DNA of 64,000 bases, taken from contig CANTUZ010000002.1 of NCBI GenBank assembly GCA_947846985.1, positions 153,445,889 to 153,509,888 on the forward strand, given 5' to 3'. The stretch's first letter is position 1. Each line of letters starts with the position of its first letter. Source of the DNA: Fratercula arctica (taxonomy: Eukaryota > Chordata > Aves > Charadriiformes > Alcidae). A program made the position numbers and the translations under genes. Under the pieces are notes generated by a model. That model was not told where the DNA came from. It saw only the letters and a list, made by a program, of their open reading frames with translations, and did no database searches. Shown here piece after piece: positions 11,770 through 25,933 of the stretch.

Positions 11770-12267
11770 TGGAGCCCCTACTACAAGGAAGACATGGACA
11801 TGCTGGAACATGTCCAGAGAAGGGCCACGAGGGTGATCAGAGGGCTGGAGCACCTCTCCTATGAAGACAGGCTGAGAGAGTTGGGGTTGTTCAGTCTGGA
11901 GAAAAGAAGGCTCCGAGAAGACCTTATAGTGGCCTACCAGTATCTTAAGGGGGCCTACAAGAAAGCTGGTGAGGGACTTTTTAGGATGTTGGGTAATGGT
12001 AGGACTAGAGGGAATGGATTAAAACTAGAGATGGGATGATTCAGACTGGACATTAGGAAGAAGTTCTTCACCATGAGGGTGGTGAGACACTGGAACAGGT
12101 TGCCCAGAAAGGTGATGGAAGCCCCATTCCTGGAAGTTTTTAAGACCAGGCTGGATGGGGCTCTGAGCAACCTGATCTAGTGGGAGATGTCCCTGCCCAT
12201 GGCAGGGGGGTTGGAACTAGATGATCTTAAAGGTCCCTTCCAACCCTAACAATTCTATGATTCTATG
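11770..12267 (+). mobile_element. CR1 LINE, 5'-truncated copy with 3' UTR
   Basis: Non-LTR retrotransposon remnant. The frame at 11794-12039 encodes the ORF2 C-terminal tail beyond the reverse transcriptase, with the family landmarks [20 protein letters not shown] and then [14 protein letters not shown] stop near 12037 breaks the frame, after which homology continues in another reading ([21 protein letters not shown] region, about 12049-12100). The 3' UTR word ttggaactagatgatct and the tail attctatgattctatg (12252-12267) are intact. It is a dead copy, about 0.5 kb, truncated at its 5' end as is usual for CR1. Confidence 0.95.
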
Positions 12268-13786
12268 TCTCACCTCGGCCTTCATCTAGCATACCATATC
12301 CCGGTAGTCATTTGGGGCTGGCCTTTTGGGGAAGGACAGAGAACAGGAATAATCTTTTCCTATCCACCTGCATCAGAAGAGCTGTGACATTTTTACAGAT
12401 CTGCTAATAAAGGACTAAGAGCTCACACAAGAGTTTAGGCAAGATTCTTGCTCTCTCCCACACTTATCATGCCTTAATAGCAACTTAATTATGTCTTCTC
12501 ATATGCATCTACAGAACTCTTTAAAAAATTTACTTTGTAGCTCTTCACTCTTGGACCGAGGTTCATAAGGCTCTCATGGGCTTAAGAGGGTTCTGGAGCA
12601 AGCTGAAATCACAGTAAATTCTTTAACTTGTCTTATAAATATAATCATGATTCCTATAAAAATCATTATAACGTTCATTGATCCTAGTGTTTCAAGGGCA
12701 GCTGTTATACTATCTCTGATAACAGAAGTTACATTAAGTATGGGATTCAATGTACATCAAGACACCTACATTCGGGTATCTGAAAAATGTGATTTAGTTA
12801 TTGTGCACATGCTGTCTGAACTCTTGTTATGGCCAGTGAAGACACAGGGAGTCTGGTTGGTGGAATCCCGCAGGTACTCAGCTGACCCACCAACGTGCCA
12901 TTCATTAGAGTGAACGAAATCACTCCAGAGGCACCATTGACTGGAATAACTAATGGCTTGATTCACTTTCCCAAAAACAGAAATTGCCCATCATTTGAGA
13001 TAGAGTAAGATGTTTCACCTGGTCAGAGGCCATGGGTCTCCCCCAGACTCTGTGTCATATCTGTCCATCTCACCTGTAGGTCTTGGCTACTCTTGAGCAT
13101 TAGAAATGGCACCAGATACCCATATTTAAAGAGCTGACTTTCAGCTTAGCTCTGCATTGTTTAGACAGGGAGCTTGGACATGTAGGCAGCTACATACAGA
13201 CACTTACATTTAAGTGTCCTAATCTAAAACTCATATTAAAGGGAGAGTTGGTTGCATAGACAGAAGTGTGGACTGCTGTTCTGGAGGCTGTAGGTTACCT
13301 GTCCACCAGCTGCCCTACTCTACAGGCCCAGTTTCATCTCTCTCAAAAGTAAGTAGGTACCTTAGCATATCAGGAATACCTCCAGACATTTATGTATTAG
13401 GCAACTCAAGTATGACATGAGCATCAGACTGTTTTTGACGGTCAGCTTCGAGATAAAGCTCTTAGGATTTTGCTGCCTTGCCACAAATGTTTGTCTGTTC
13501 TAAGAGAATTACTGTGCTCATTCAGACTGGGAGTATGTTTGGATAATTTAAAGGTATAAAACCCATTACATGATTGTAATAATTATCCCCCTAAAATGTA
13601 TTGGACTATAAGAAATCTGGAATTGTTTACATTTTATAGGAATCCAAACGTATCATGGTATGAAAATACACAAGCAAGGCATCTATGCTAATTGTCATAC
13701 TTTTGGCTTGTTTTCAGTAAAACTTCCAAAGTTTCCCATCAGCTGGCAAAAGGATATAATTTGTGAGATATAGGGAAGCACCCTGG
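12268..13786. other. Unique non-coding sequence
   Basis: No clear repeat or exon is visible. The words gtgtcctaatctaaaactca and tttaagtgtcc near 13200-13230 could be worn remains of an old interspersed repeat but are too short to call. Confidence 0.4.
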
Positions 13787-13876
13787 AAAAATCATCGAAT
13801 CATAAAAACATTTTGGTTGCAAGGGACCTCAGGAGGTGATTTATCTATTCCAACCCCCTGCTCAGAGAAGGGCTGT
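13787..13876 (-). mobile_element. Short CR1 3'-end fragment
   Basis: The reverse complement of the CR1 3' UTR is visible: atcatcgaatcataaaaaca, then ttggttgcaagggacctcag, then a ccaaccccctgctcagag word. Only about 90 bp survive and the copy is strongly diverged, hence old. Confidence 0.8.
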
Positions 13877-14749
13877 GGTGAGGAGGTTCAGAAAAGAAGC
13901 CAAAGGACACAGCAGGGACTATCAGGTATTTTCTCAAGACAAAAAAAGGTCCAGTCCTTCCTCTTGGGTGGAGGTAATAAGGCAGACAGGTAGCAGAAGC
14001 AGACAGCTAAACAAGTACAGGGTCCACATTCACAGAGACAGATCCTGCCACTTTGAAGCATTGGGGATTTTTAATACTGAACTAATCAGAGGAAGAGTTG
14101 GCCCTTGGTTGTAGAGTGCTCTTTCAGGAGTAGGCAGCTTGGGAGCTGCCGGGATATTTAAAGTTGCAGTTGGCAGCTGTGATCTTACTGATATTTTATA
14201 CAAAATGCATGTGATTGTAACTTTTTTAGTAACCCCATGGCCTAAACTACCAGCAAAAATATGTGAGAGCATTTTTAGCTGTATTTTTTTTCGTGGGCCA
14301 GAGGGTACTAACGGCTTCATAAAGATGGAATAAAACAATTTATTTAGTGTTCTAATGTTATTCAGCATTTGCTTGAGCCTCTTGATCTAGAAATAAATGA
14401 TTCACATAAACATGAACTCTCCAAAAGGTTATGGCAGTAAAACACACCCGCCTCAAAATACACACATTTAAGGTTATTTTGAGAGATCATTTTTCCTTTA
14501 ACTGCCACCATGCTAGATTGCATGTATCTGTGGAGAATTACAAGAATATGTTGTGATTCTCCCATGTAATGTCTACTTCTATATCCCTCTGGCAGATCGG
14601 GAATAAAAGCAATAGGCAAACCTCATTTACACTCTACTTTTCATTCTTGCCACAAAGAAGGAAACAGAAATACCTTAACAGAGAAAGAGAAAATGATTCT
14701 TTAAATTTCGACTGACCTATTGTGTGTCTGTTTTAAATACTTGCCAATA
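13877..14749. other. Unique non-coding sequence
   Basis: Overlapping short frames on both strands (13836-14114 plus, 14030-14368 minus) show no domain. Nothing else is recognised. Confidence 0.45.
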
Positions 14750-14970
14750 GGGAAATCACTGAAATTAAACATTTGAAAAGCAGTTGCTTGCGTGTTATCC
14801 CTCTTTATCTAAATGTTAATTTGCTGTTCTAAACAAATAATTGCATTTTAATCTTTCACACAGTTAATACATCAAAAATTTTAATACCAGGTGGAGGTCA
14901 AAATTAATATTGGATTATCAAAGGATTAATCACCAACTCAAGAAAAGGTTTTTCAGCATTCACATATAAA
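14750..14970. promoter_or_regulatory. Possible conserved non-coding block
   Basis: This AT-rich, repeat-free stretch has several homeodomain-like TTAAT/ATTAA sites and a ggattatcaaaggattaatc word. It looks like vertebrate conserved non-coding DNA, but this cannot be shown without alignment. Confidence 0.2.
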
Positions 14971-17678
14971 CAAATAAATGCAAATAATGTTGTCCTTACT
15001 TTAAAAGACCACTGAAGTCCAGTTTTGGGATAATATACTATGCTGTATAAACAGGAGTACTATGGCTCTGTCAAATATCTGGCAAATACTTATTGTCAGT
15101 ATTGTGGTCTAGTATAAATAAAGCTCTTCTGGATCTGCATTTGACATGGGTACACTCAGGGCATAAGAAGACTTGAGAGCTGTAAAGAATCGAATTAATA
15201 TGAGCTTGTATTATGCAAGCATAGAACCTGTGAACTTTCAGATACGTGACGATAAGATATTTATATAAAGTTTTAGCAAGATGTAGTGTGTAACTGGGAT
15301 GCCAGTTACAAGTCATTGAAATCCTACTACGGAGAGTGAGTTATAGTCCTGATAGAGAGTAGCTGAAATTATGACCACCTGAGATCTGGTCAGTGCTCAG
15401 TTAAAGGTCTCTGACTGATTTTAACGGGACATAATTCATTACTGCTGGGACCGTGTTGTGGTTTTTCTGGCATTTTCTGTGAAGACTGAAGACACCGGTG
15501 GTTAAGCTACCTTTCTTGGGTTAAGGATAAAGTGTGTTGCTGGCAACAGTATAAAAACTTGGACTTCTGCTACCTGGCTTGATCTCTGAAGAAAGCAACA
15601 CTACACTTCAGCGGACTGAGGTCCCAAACTAAGTTTAGATCAAACCATCTTTAGATTTTATTTAGTTTTTTAAAGATAATGAGTTTTGCCCAAATGCAGA
15701 AAAGTGGGAGATTTTTCTAGTTTTCAGAGTCTCTTGTGCTTTTTATTTTTCCTACAACATAAATTTTGAAGTTATCCAGTATTCGGGCATGACATTGGTG
15801 TAGATTACCTTCTGAGGTGTATTTCAACCAAGGTGTGTAGTACTGTTCCCTAAAAAAATCCTAGAAATCTTCACAGGACACACAGATAAGCCATGAGTTG
15901 CATCAGAAACAGCATCTTTCTGTAGCAGTACCTGAAGGCCAGTGATGTCTTAAATGGCACTGGACATCTCTCTGTAGATATCTGACCAGTGCACTTAACG
16001 ACTTGCATTCTCCCTTAGTTATTAGATCTCTTTTCTAGCCAGAGAACATTATGCAATTAAGCTTAAAAAGGGATGTTTGAGCTTTCCCTGTCGACCAGTT
16101 TTGGATCAACCGACTATGTCCCATTGCATTGTGCAGAAATGTTGATCCCCTTTATAGCTTTTCATGACCTTTCAGCTTCAGAGTGTTCAAGCTAACAGGA
16201 GAAAGAGATTATCCGATAAATTTCAAAATATCTCGTTTTCCCCAGGAGCTGGATTTCAACTCACTGTCCATGCCATGCAACAACACATTCGTCTTGGCTC
16301 CAGCCTGCTCAACCAAAATAACACGGTGCTTTGGAGCATGTTAATACAACTGTGCTTCAGTGTATGCTAAGAGCTTTTCCTCCTACTCTTCTCTGTCCTG
16401 TTCCCTTGGCACAGAGCAGCATCAGTAGGAGGGTAAGGAGCAGAGGTGAAAAAACTTAAATGAGCCAAAACTAATGTGCTGCAGAGCTTCTGCTTCCCCT
16501 CAGATTTGCTGAAGGAAAGGAGTGCCATGAGAAAGAAATGCAAGCAATGAAAATGGAATAGCAGAGGAGATGAGAGGAAACGATCTTAAGGAAGCTGGAA
16601 TCAGGGAGCCTTAAAGGGGATATACGCAGGTTGCAGAGGCTAAAGTAGTCTGGAAAGAAAACAGAAAAGGATCAGTCACCTGAAGTGGTCACTTCATTGG
16701 ATAGATTGGGGTATCTCCCTTGAAAGTCTCCTCTTAGGAGACTTTGGCTCTCTGATGAAATTTAATACAACAATACAGGGCAGCACATCATGAAATGAAA
16801 GCACAGACCTGGAATCAGGGGTCTTATCCCTTTAAGGCTAGATAAATGGCTGTATAGAGATACCCAAGTCACAAAAAGCAGTAAAGGCATTAATACCCAT
16901 AGATTCCAGTCAGTTATTGTTTCTAAGCTGGGCTAATTAGGTCAGGGCAAATTCCGTGCAAACCAGGGCATGCTAATTCTGGTACCTAGTGAGACAATCT
17001 CTACACAGTACTTGTGCCACATAGAGTTGAAGGTTATCCCTCCCTATTATGGGGGTATCAAGCAGACTTATAGTCATGGAGTCAAGAGCACCTAAATGTA
17101 GATGTTGATGTGCAGGAGTCTGTGTGTGCTGCCGGTACTTGAACTTCCATTGCAGGCAGTAGAGAGGTAGCTTCTTAAAGCAGTGGGATGCAGCTTCTTA
17201 AACCCAGTCATCTCTGTAATTTGCGAGGTTATAAGGTATCCTGCTAACAGCTGGAGGCCAGGTGGCATATCTCGATGCCACTAAATGCCTATATTTAGAC
17301 AACCAAATCAAGCATTCCTCCCATTAACTGATGCCACCAATGGCACTGACCTGTCAGCAGGTATCTGCTTTAGAGAGAGATCTTTGGGTTCTTCTGACTA
17401 GAATGATTTGGGGTTTGAATCAGTTGCCCACACATTGATTTCTGGTACCACTTGTGAGGCCCTCAAGATATTTGGCCAGAAGAGTAAGGCCATATTTCTG
17501 TCCAGACATCTTTCTGGCCAGATATCTTTCTTTCTGATTATCTGTATGCGTAACAATTGGCTAAGGGCTATACCTGCTGAGGAGAGATAACCATTATATA
17601 GGGTCAAACCAGCATAGTCATGATTATATTTGACTCTTTTGAAAAAGGTCATGAATATCTTTTCACAGAGGTTCAGCA
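14971..17678. other. Unique non-coding sequence
   Basis: There is no recognised exon, RNA gene or young repeat. Around 17100-17300 words such as cactaaatgcctatatttag hint at an old, eroded interspersed repeat. Confidence 0.4.
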
Positions 17679-17744
17679 TGTCTAACTATATGTCTAACTA
17701 TATGTCTAACTATATGTCTAACCCTTTTGTCTAACTATATTTAT
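17679..17744 (+). repeat. 12-bp tandem repeat (TGTCTAACTATA), about 4-5 units
   Basis: Three perfect units (17679-17714) are followed by a variant in which TATA is replaced by CCCTT and then a further partial unit. It is a short minisatellite. Confidence 0.9.
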
Positions 17745-20700
17745 GTGAGTATAAATCTGTAGAGGAGTTTGATTTGGTCCTAAACCATGAAGTTCAAAGA
17801 GAGTCCCCTTTCATACACTGAAAAAATAGGGATATATTTTCCTTCCCACTTTCCAATCAGAGCCAAATTTCCAAGTATTCTGATTCAAAGCTTTCACATG
17901 TGATAAACTGCTTTATTGGGGCAAAGAGATAGCTGGGATGGCTCTGGTTGCCATAAATATTTAGAGATAAATCAAGCACAGATGTTACCCCTTAAGGGAA
18001 AAGTATCATTGGCACTAATTCTACTCATTTATCCAAAACAAGCTCAGTGGTATACATTCAATGATCCCACCCCTTACCCTCTGCTTTGAAATATATCCAA
18101 ATTATTTTGCTTATCTTCTTACTTTCCTATGCGTTTTGGTTTATATTGGGGTGGATGTTACCACCTGTGAAAAGGACTTCTGTACCCGTAGTCCTGTGGC
18201 GGCTTTCCCTCCCCCTTGTTCATTTCAGAGTTGATCTGTGTGGTCAGGAAGAGAAGAATTAAAGTAAAAAAGACATGCTACATTTATTTGATGCTATTTA
18301 GAGGCAAAATAGTAGGCAGGTAGTAGGTAGTAGGGAGAGCAAAGATTGGGAAGAGAAGCTTCCTCCTGTGTTCTCTGCAACTCCATGATCCACACTCTTG
18401 TCCCCATTCTCTACCCCTTCTTTGCCCACCTTCCTATGAATGTAGGTTAGGATGTCTCTCCACTCTTTCCTTCACAGCTATTAGAAAACCTAATGATTGG
18501 ACACACTCGCAACAGATAGGAGATATGGATTTGAATGCCTTCAAGATGAAGATGCGATAGAAAAAGGATTTGTCCAAATAAATGCTTTAGACTATCATAC
18601 TAAAAATTGATGACCATCTCCTAGTTCCTGTCTTCCTTTCTTTATTCTGGTTACATTTTTCAGTGAAAGTGGCTGAAGTTACTGGATTTCATACTGAGAT
18701 CGAGGGGTGAGGTATGAGGCCCCAGGGGATTTTGGCAAGGGGTGCTACAGATGGATGGAGTAGTCTGAACAGGTACTAAGACTTTCTGTGCTATTGGGAT
18801 ACTGTACAAGGTAGCAGAAGGTACTGATTTTCTGTCTTGGTGAAACATTAGTTCCAGGAAACATCCTGGTGATTTAGAGTTTCATCAAGCTTTCCTGAGA
18901 TAGATACACAAACACCATTTAAGTTGGCCTCCAACTGCCCATGGTTTTCTGTTTTCTTTACTTTTTGTTTCTGGCTGCTTAATTTGAGTGATTTTCAGTT
19001 CTCTCTTTTGAATGTTTTTGAAAAATAACAGAAATTTTTGGTCATTCTTAAGTTAAATTCTTCTACCAACTCTTACAGATTTTCAAGTAGGTTGAACGTT
19101 CAGGTTTCAGAAAGTTTCATTAAACCTCAATAGCTTAAAGGTCCTAGGTAAGTCAGGTGCTTTGAAATGTCTTTGTATATGTACCATTACAGGCCATCTG
19201 TAATACTGACTTCTGGTGAGTCTCAATGACACAATATTAGGAAAGGAAAAAAAAAACGTCAGTGTCGTTCTTGACTATCTGTGTTACAGGCTCAATAAAT
19301 ATAAGGTTTGAAAAATAAATCTGGGGTGTTAATCAAAGCTCTGTACACATGCCCATCTGTCATGATCTGTGATAGTAAAACCCCTGCTGCTAACAGTATA
19401 CAGAGAGATGCAATTACTTGTCTTATAACTGGAAACATTAGCAAACACTACTGGGTGCAAAAAGCAAATAAAAGGACAAACCAGACACCCACAAATTATT
19501 AATCTATGCAGATCAACTTCTGTTTACAATTAAAAATCAACCATTCAAAGCACTAAAATCACCCAACCTATCAGAATATGGAACAGCTTACTGTTATGAA
19601 ATATATCAGTCTAATCAGATGTCTATTCTCTGACATTACCCAAAAATTTACCAGGCCTTTGGAATTAGAATCAGAAAGACAAACACAATTTATATTTCGA
19701 TCAAACTGGCCTATATGACATGATCAAAGACAAGATGAAACTGGCCATCTCAAGCCTCTGAGCTGAGCTAGTGCTGTGAAAACCATTAGGATTTGATAAG
19801 TCCATTTATTTTATTGTGATGTTTGCAGAGGAGGAAGGAGAGGAAAAGAGGGCAGTTCAGTGCTGCCAGATGACAAAGCGATAACCTACAGAAAATTATT
19901 CAGATGGTATAGTAAAAATCTAACATTAAACCTTCATGAAAAATCTACAGAAATACAGCACTACCACACCTGAAACTCTGACAGCCAAGACCCAGTGACA
20001 TCTAAAGATATGAGATGGGATGTGAAAGATTTAAATATCCCTGATTTTGAGATATGTAAGAACCAGCTATAAAGTCCTATTAAGGAAGAGGTGGATGGAT
20101 GCTTTATAAATCATCCTGCGATAGCAGAAAAAGGAAGAGACTGGAGGATATAGAGCTGGCACGTTCCTATGGTGGCTATAAAAGACTAGATTCAATAGTG
20201 TTCCCCCTGACAAAGGACAGTCCTATGGGGTGATCTCCTTATCAGCTCTGCTATGTCACCAAAATCTCATAGATGAGAGATGCCTGCATAGACCACGCCA
20301 GACCTGAGGCCAACAGTTGAATTGGTGTGATATGTAGTACAAATGAGATGGATCTCCTACTGTGCGTGAGAAAAGAAAAATAAATATATATACATATGAG
20401 GGAAAATGGATTTTGGACAATTAAGACATTTCCTGAATTTCTTGTCACGTGTTCTATTAATTGAACAGACTTTTCAGAATCAATTTACTAACACAAACCA
20501 AGTAAAATCTGAAGTGTAAACTGTTTTAATCTGGACTTCTTTTTCTTTTTTCTTTTTTCTTAAATTTAAGTTGTTTTATTAGTTTTAGTTCTTTATCTTA
20601 ATTAAAACACCAGGATTTTGTTGGTTTGGTTTTAACTTTCTGATACAATTGCTCATTCAGACCACTTGAGATCCAAGCCTTTTGCTTTATATATGTTTGA

Positions 20701-21822
20701 AATGACTGCGGCACAGGAAGTGTGAATAACAAAGAAATCCAAATCAATAATTTGTTTGAGAAAATAACCATATTTATATAGCAATAAATATTCAAAACAG
20801 TAGTATGTACTCCCTAGTCTTAAAGCATAAAATAATATTTTTCACAATATATGGAGGTAACTTCTTTTTCTTCCTTCAATTTATAGCGGCTTCGTTGACT
20901 TCAATAAATTGCTCTCTGTTTGCACCGAAGTAACTGAGAGCAAAATCTGAACCAGGGATTTCAACATTTCTTTTAAATCTAAATTTATAATAAAGCACAA
21001 AAAATTCTTAATGATGAATTGTTTTGTTGCTAGGCAGTTTGGCCCTGATGGGATGTTAAAGTTTGATTTACTCTGCTGATCCATGACCTCTTTCTCTGAC
21101 AACTCATTTTTTTATGATTATTTATTTATATTATAGAAGCACATAAAGGCTTCTGGGGTGACCAGGGGTTTATTGTGCTATTAGGCACTGTCCAAACATG
21201 CATAAAGAAATTCTTCTTATTCTGAAGAGTTCATTATTTATGTAGCGGGCATAGTTTTTTAGGGAGCTGAGTGAAGTGGAGGACTGAGCTCATTTCATTT
21301 CCCGATGTGCCACACACACTGCTCTGTGTGGGAGGGATGCAGATGCTTGGTAGCCATCCATCACACAAGTGCCTGCACCTCAGAGACACAATGAGTTAGA
21401 GGGGACTGGAAATCAAAACTTTTATCTGATGTTACTGAAAAAGGCAGAATTGAGGTAAAAAGGCTCTGGTCTTTCCAATGTCCTCTACACAAGTTATTAT
21501 GTGTACAGCAGAATTAGTTAATTCAGTTAAACCTGATGAATTCAGTTGACGTAGGCTAAGTATTTCAAAACTTATTGGGAGAGAGGTAACAAAGACAGCC
21601 ACGATCACACATACTTAGTGCTAAGGAGATGCTGTTAGCCTGAAAACATGCTGGCATGGATGTTCTCCCATCGTGATCTACCGTGGCCATCAATGACAAG
21701 TAGACATGGCCAGGGAGTCACAACCCAGGAGTGTGTAACCTTTGAGGTTCCTGCCTTGTGCACTCCCCAGCCTGGCAGCTACTTACTGCAGAGCTGCTTG
21801 TGAGTACTAGAGATCAGGCATG
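17745..21822. other. Unique non-coding sequence
   Basis: No repeat family or exon is recognised in about 4 kb of AT-rich sequence. Pyrimidine-rich words at 20534-20565 are low complexity only. Confidence 0.45.
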
Positions 21823-21915
21823 GGTATAAAAAAAGAAAAATAAAAAGAAAAAGAAAAAGAAAAAGAGGAAAAGAAAAAGGAAAATAAAAATAAAAATAAA
21901 AAGAAAAAGAAAAAC
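21823..21915 (+). repeat. A/G-rich (AAAAAG)n low-complexity tract
   Basis: About 90 bp of AAAAAG hexamers mixed with AAAAAT units, almost purine-only on the plus strand. The minus-strand Phe/Ser-rich frame across it is an artefact. Confidence 0.95.
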
Positions 21916-22694
21916 AGCTGTGCAATATTTATTTTGAGAACAGCACAAGCATGCAAGTATTGATTTCCCAAAATGGTACAAGACAAAGAGGTCGTATTCT
22001 CAGTCCTCAAAACCTTGGTGCCTCACTGAGGTTCTGTGAAGCTATTTCACTCAAGGTATTTGTGTTTTGTTAGCCAAATGCCATTGCCTCATACCCCAAA
22101 GGGGCCGTGCTGCAAATGGCATATGAAAATTGATTGTTGAATTTCTGCGAGGCTGACAGGGCTCTGCGGGCAGTGCTGTACCTTCCCGTCGGCTGCATGG
22201 TGATGGGTAACCCTAAGGAAGCGTGCAAATGGTCATCCATTGGACGGGTCACACTGGTTCGGTGGAACACAAGCTTGAGTCACAGACGTGGCAAAAAGGC
22301 AGCTCTCCATCGCCCCCTGCTAAGCACAGATACAGCCACTACACAAGGGGAAAAAATCTGACAGGCTAATTCAGTACAATATTAGGTACAGCAAATCACA
22401 GTCTCTTCAGTACTCTGCCTTTTTACACAATATGTCTTGGTTTTAGACCAGCTTTTGAGGTGTTAAATAACACTAGTTTGGCAGAGCAGAGACCAGTGCA
22501 TCCAGACCTGTCAAGACTTTTCTCTGCTTTCTCTTTTTTTGGCTCACCTTTCTAAGCAGACTTGCTGTTCAAAACAGAGCATGACAATCCAAAACCGTGC
22601 AAGCACCTGGAAGTGTGAATCTCAGCTGCGAGGCGTAGCTTTGCCTCGCCTGATGCTCCACTTGAGTCATTAAAAAACAAGAGTTGGCTCTTAA
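21916..22694. other. Unique non-coding sequence
   Basis: Overlapping 66- and 75-codon frames on opposite strands at 22070-22361 show no domain. No repeat is recognised. Confidence 0.4.
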
Positions 22695-22765
22695 TCTTAC
22701 TTAAAATGGTATAAATTGGGGCTTATTCCACTGAGGTCAATGTAAACTTGCTGTAAAGCTGATCT
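22695..22765 (-). repeat. Probable ancient amniote interspersed repeat
   Basis: Read on the minus strand, the words cattgacctcagtggaataa and ccccaatttatacc resemble an old repeat common in turtles, crocodilians and birds (a phrase of the type 'cttcaatgga...gatttacacc'). It is short and diverged. The family name is not asserted. Confidence 0.35.
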
Positions 22766-25700
22766 GAGTGATAAATATCTAGTCCCCAAACTTGAACGAA
22801 AGGAGTTGGGCTAGTAATTGAATATTCTAGTGCTCTGAGTGACGTGTGCTGGAAAAAACATAGAATGAACACATGGCTTCCTTCTAAGAACACTGATTTT
22901 TCTCTCTTGGCTTGCCCACTATTTCCCTTTTTGCAGACTTATTTTCTATACCAGTTCCTTGCTTCTTTCCCCTGCTCCATTCCCACCTTTGTTCAGGCCA
23001 CAGTTTAGCTGTCTTGTGTGCAGATAGTTGGTATTTTGGGCTCAGGTTAGTGTTATCTAAATATAAAATAGTTGACTATACCGGACCAGATGTTCAGTTA
23101 ATGTAACTCAGCTTGCACAGCGCTGACTTATTCCTGCAGAGGACTCAACCCAGGGTTAAACAGCCACATGCAAACTTATTATATCACTTGTACTCCTCCC
23201 AGATAAATATTTGCATTTTTTCCCCCTTCACTTTGACACTGCATGCTCATCTGCCAGCCAGTATGACTGCTTTCCTCATTCCAGGTGGATCTGTGTTTAC
23301 AAGCAAAGGGACCAACTTCAGGCTAAATTTTTCTGCGAGACTTTATCTGCCAGCTGCATCTATCACTCCCAGCCTCTTCCTGTCTGCCAACTGCTCTCAG
23401 CAACCAGCTTTTTGATAGCCACAGGGCTCAAACTTAAAAGCTGTTCAAACCGTTGTGCAGTACCTCCAGTTTTTTTTCTCCCGCTTTTTATCCAAGCAAG
23501 CGTACCAGACACAAAGACCCTGGTGTTGCCTCCTCTCTGCCAGTTGTGCCATGTGATTCCTGTTGAGTGATTGCGACCACGGGGCCAGGATTTTTATTTC
23601 TGCATTTTCACCTTCTAGATACATCCAGCAACTCCCTTCTCAAGTGGAACATTTCAAGACAGCACAGCAAGATGTGGCAAAGACTGCAGAAAAGAATGGT
23701 CTGACAGAAATAACATGAAAGGAGGTTTTGAGGTGGGGAAAAAGGTAATTAAGGTGGAAGGTACAATTACCTCCATGTAGAGATATCAAGACTGGGCTCT
23801 GCCTTCATCCTATCCTACGTCCAAAACATCTTAATATACACAGAGATGCTAACATACAGTTCTCTGCATGCATTCTGAGCTAGGCAGCTCTGTAAGCAGG
23901 AAGGGACTGGTACAGGACACATTACAGTGAGGCATTGCCCATTCTCATGAACCCACTGTGAGATGATCTCATCAGCGGGGGCATGTGCAAATACACCCTG
24001 GATGTTTCCTTCCAGTAGCCTCGGCTTGGGTCTTTCCCCCTTATTACTGAGTATCCTAATGCAGGAATTGTATGCGCTTTTACCTCTTCCTCTCAAATGA
24101 AATCTGAATTTTCTCCATCTCCCTCATAGGCGCAAAGAGCACTTCCACAGCTTCCACAAAGACTTGTGTTTGCATTCATTCCCACTGTTTTGATTATGAG
24201 AAACTCGTATGCTACCTCTATGATTTTACCTTCCTTTACTATCATGAATTCCCCAGATGATCCTCGCTCTGGGATTCCTTATCTGAAGGCAGTCAGACCT
24301 GTGAACTTAAACAGATGCACAAGAATATGCAGGATTTGAGCCAACCTGGATGCCAGGTTATGCTGGTCCCTACACAGAGGACAGGGAGGGAGACGTGATA
24401 TGTAACTTTTAAAAATACGCAGGATTCTTAAGTCAACCTGTGTATCTCCATTCTGTGCATCACACAATCAATCACTAAATCACTCTATGGACTTTCAACG
24501 AAGTTGTAAACATATACATCATGACATATGAAGGGGAAGAGAGAATAACTGTGACTGTGTTAAACATGAAGTTCTCTGGAGAGGACACTTCCAAGGTCAC
24601 CTGCATCAGTGTGTGAGGATGTAAACAACACCTCACAGCTACTTCTTCACAATTGCTCATGAGCAGAGGCATTGAAGATATGGAAGAAAATGGACCTGTG
24701 TGCTCTTGACGTCGCCTGGATTTTGCATTTTTGGAGTCGAGCATAATTTAACATGCTCTTGGGTGAGTGCTCTCCTTGAAGATAATGGGGAAACTCTTTT
24801 AGCATGTTGGAGGAAGAGCATGTCTGTTGTTAATGATGGCCAAGCATGAAAATGCTCCAGTGCCACCACTCATCAGCAGGAGAGGGAGTCCAGAAACATG
24901 GGTTACATTATAGTCTGAAGGTGTCTAAAGAATTTTTTTCTCAGTCAAACACTTCATGTTTTCCCATAAGCTGCCTGAATGCTGAACAGTAGTTTTGTGA
25001 ATGGTGTGTTTATAATATCTGCATTCCATGAGCTCTGATGTCACTATCCCAATTTGAAATCTTTGGCTTCTCTGTTAGTACAAAGAAACATAATTAAAAG
25101 ACTTTTGACTGAAGCTTTCCTGACACATGATGTTAAAAGATTTCAGTCCTTATCTTTGCCAGTTATGGCATGAGAAAGACAAGGATTAGACCATTAATCA
25201 GCACTTGGGCCTGTAAAAAAATCCGTTTTGATAATGCATCAGTACACGAAGTGCTGATGTGCCAGTATTGTTGTTTAGACATGATGAAGTAATACAGAAT
25301 ATCTATTCCATACTTTCACCTCTTGAGCTTCTCCTGAAATGAAATGAAGAATGAGAGACTAAAAAAATATATATTGTCAGCATGACTGTTTGAAGAACCT
25401 CAGTAAAGTAGAATGAAAGTCAAGTGTTGAAAGCCGGGTGATGTTTCTTTTATTCTCTTCTTGCATGAGTCATGCAAGCCTCTGTTGTTTCTTTCTCCTC
25501 AATATATTGATTTATGGCTTGATGGTATTCATGAAATTCTAAACTTCCTTGGGCGCTACTTTAATGTTCATGTTCTTAAATCCACTTTTTCAACCTCAAC
25601 CTAAACAATTTGGCTTCTTCTTCCACCACAGCTTAAAAGTTTCATTAATAATTGCTAATGAAGATTCTGAAAAAAAGTCCCTAGAACCATAAAAATCTAA

Positions 25701-25933
25701 TCCATTGTCTTCATACAGAACAAACAGGCTAACATTGACGAAAACGATGACTGGGAGAAATGAAAAAACCCAGAGAAATAAAAATTGTGTCAATTGCCAA
25801 TTAACAAACAATTATTAATTTTTTTTTCAGCAAGGAGGAAAAAGAAAAGAATGACTGCTTTGCAGCATCAGCCCTGGTGATGGCAAAACAATGCTCCAGA
25901 TGGTTAGCTATTGGCTAACTCAAAGTAGGGGCA
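22766..25933. other. Unique non-coding sequence
   Basis: No exon or repeat is called. Two overlapping frames of 100 and 119 codons at 23113-23570 (plus strand, different phases) carry no recognised domain. A perfect 10-bp inverted repeat (atcagcactt at 25197-25206, aagtgctgat at 25249-25258) is present with a 42-bp loop. Confidence 0.4.

Noticed and set aside
23113..23570. Two overlapping frames of 100 and 119 codons
   Set aside because: Different phases over the same DNA with no motif, consistent with chance in a stretch low in stop codons.
25197..25258. 10-bp perfect inverted repeat with a 42-bp loop as a transposon or terminator
   Set aside because: Arms this short occur by chance in 64 kb. 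There is no target duplication and no element body.
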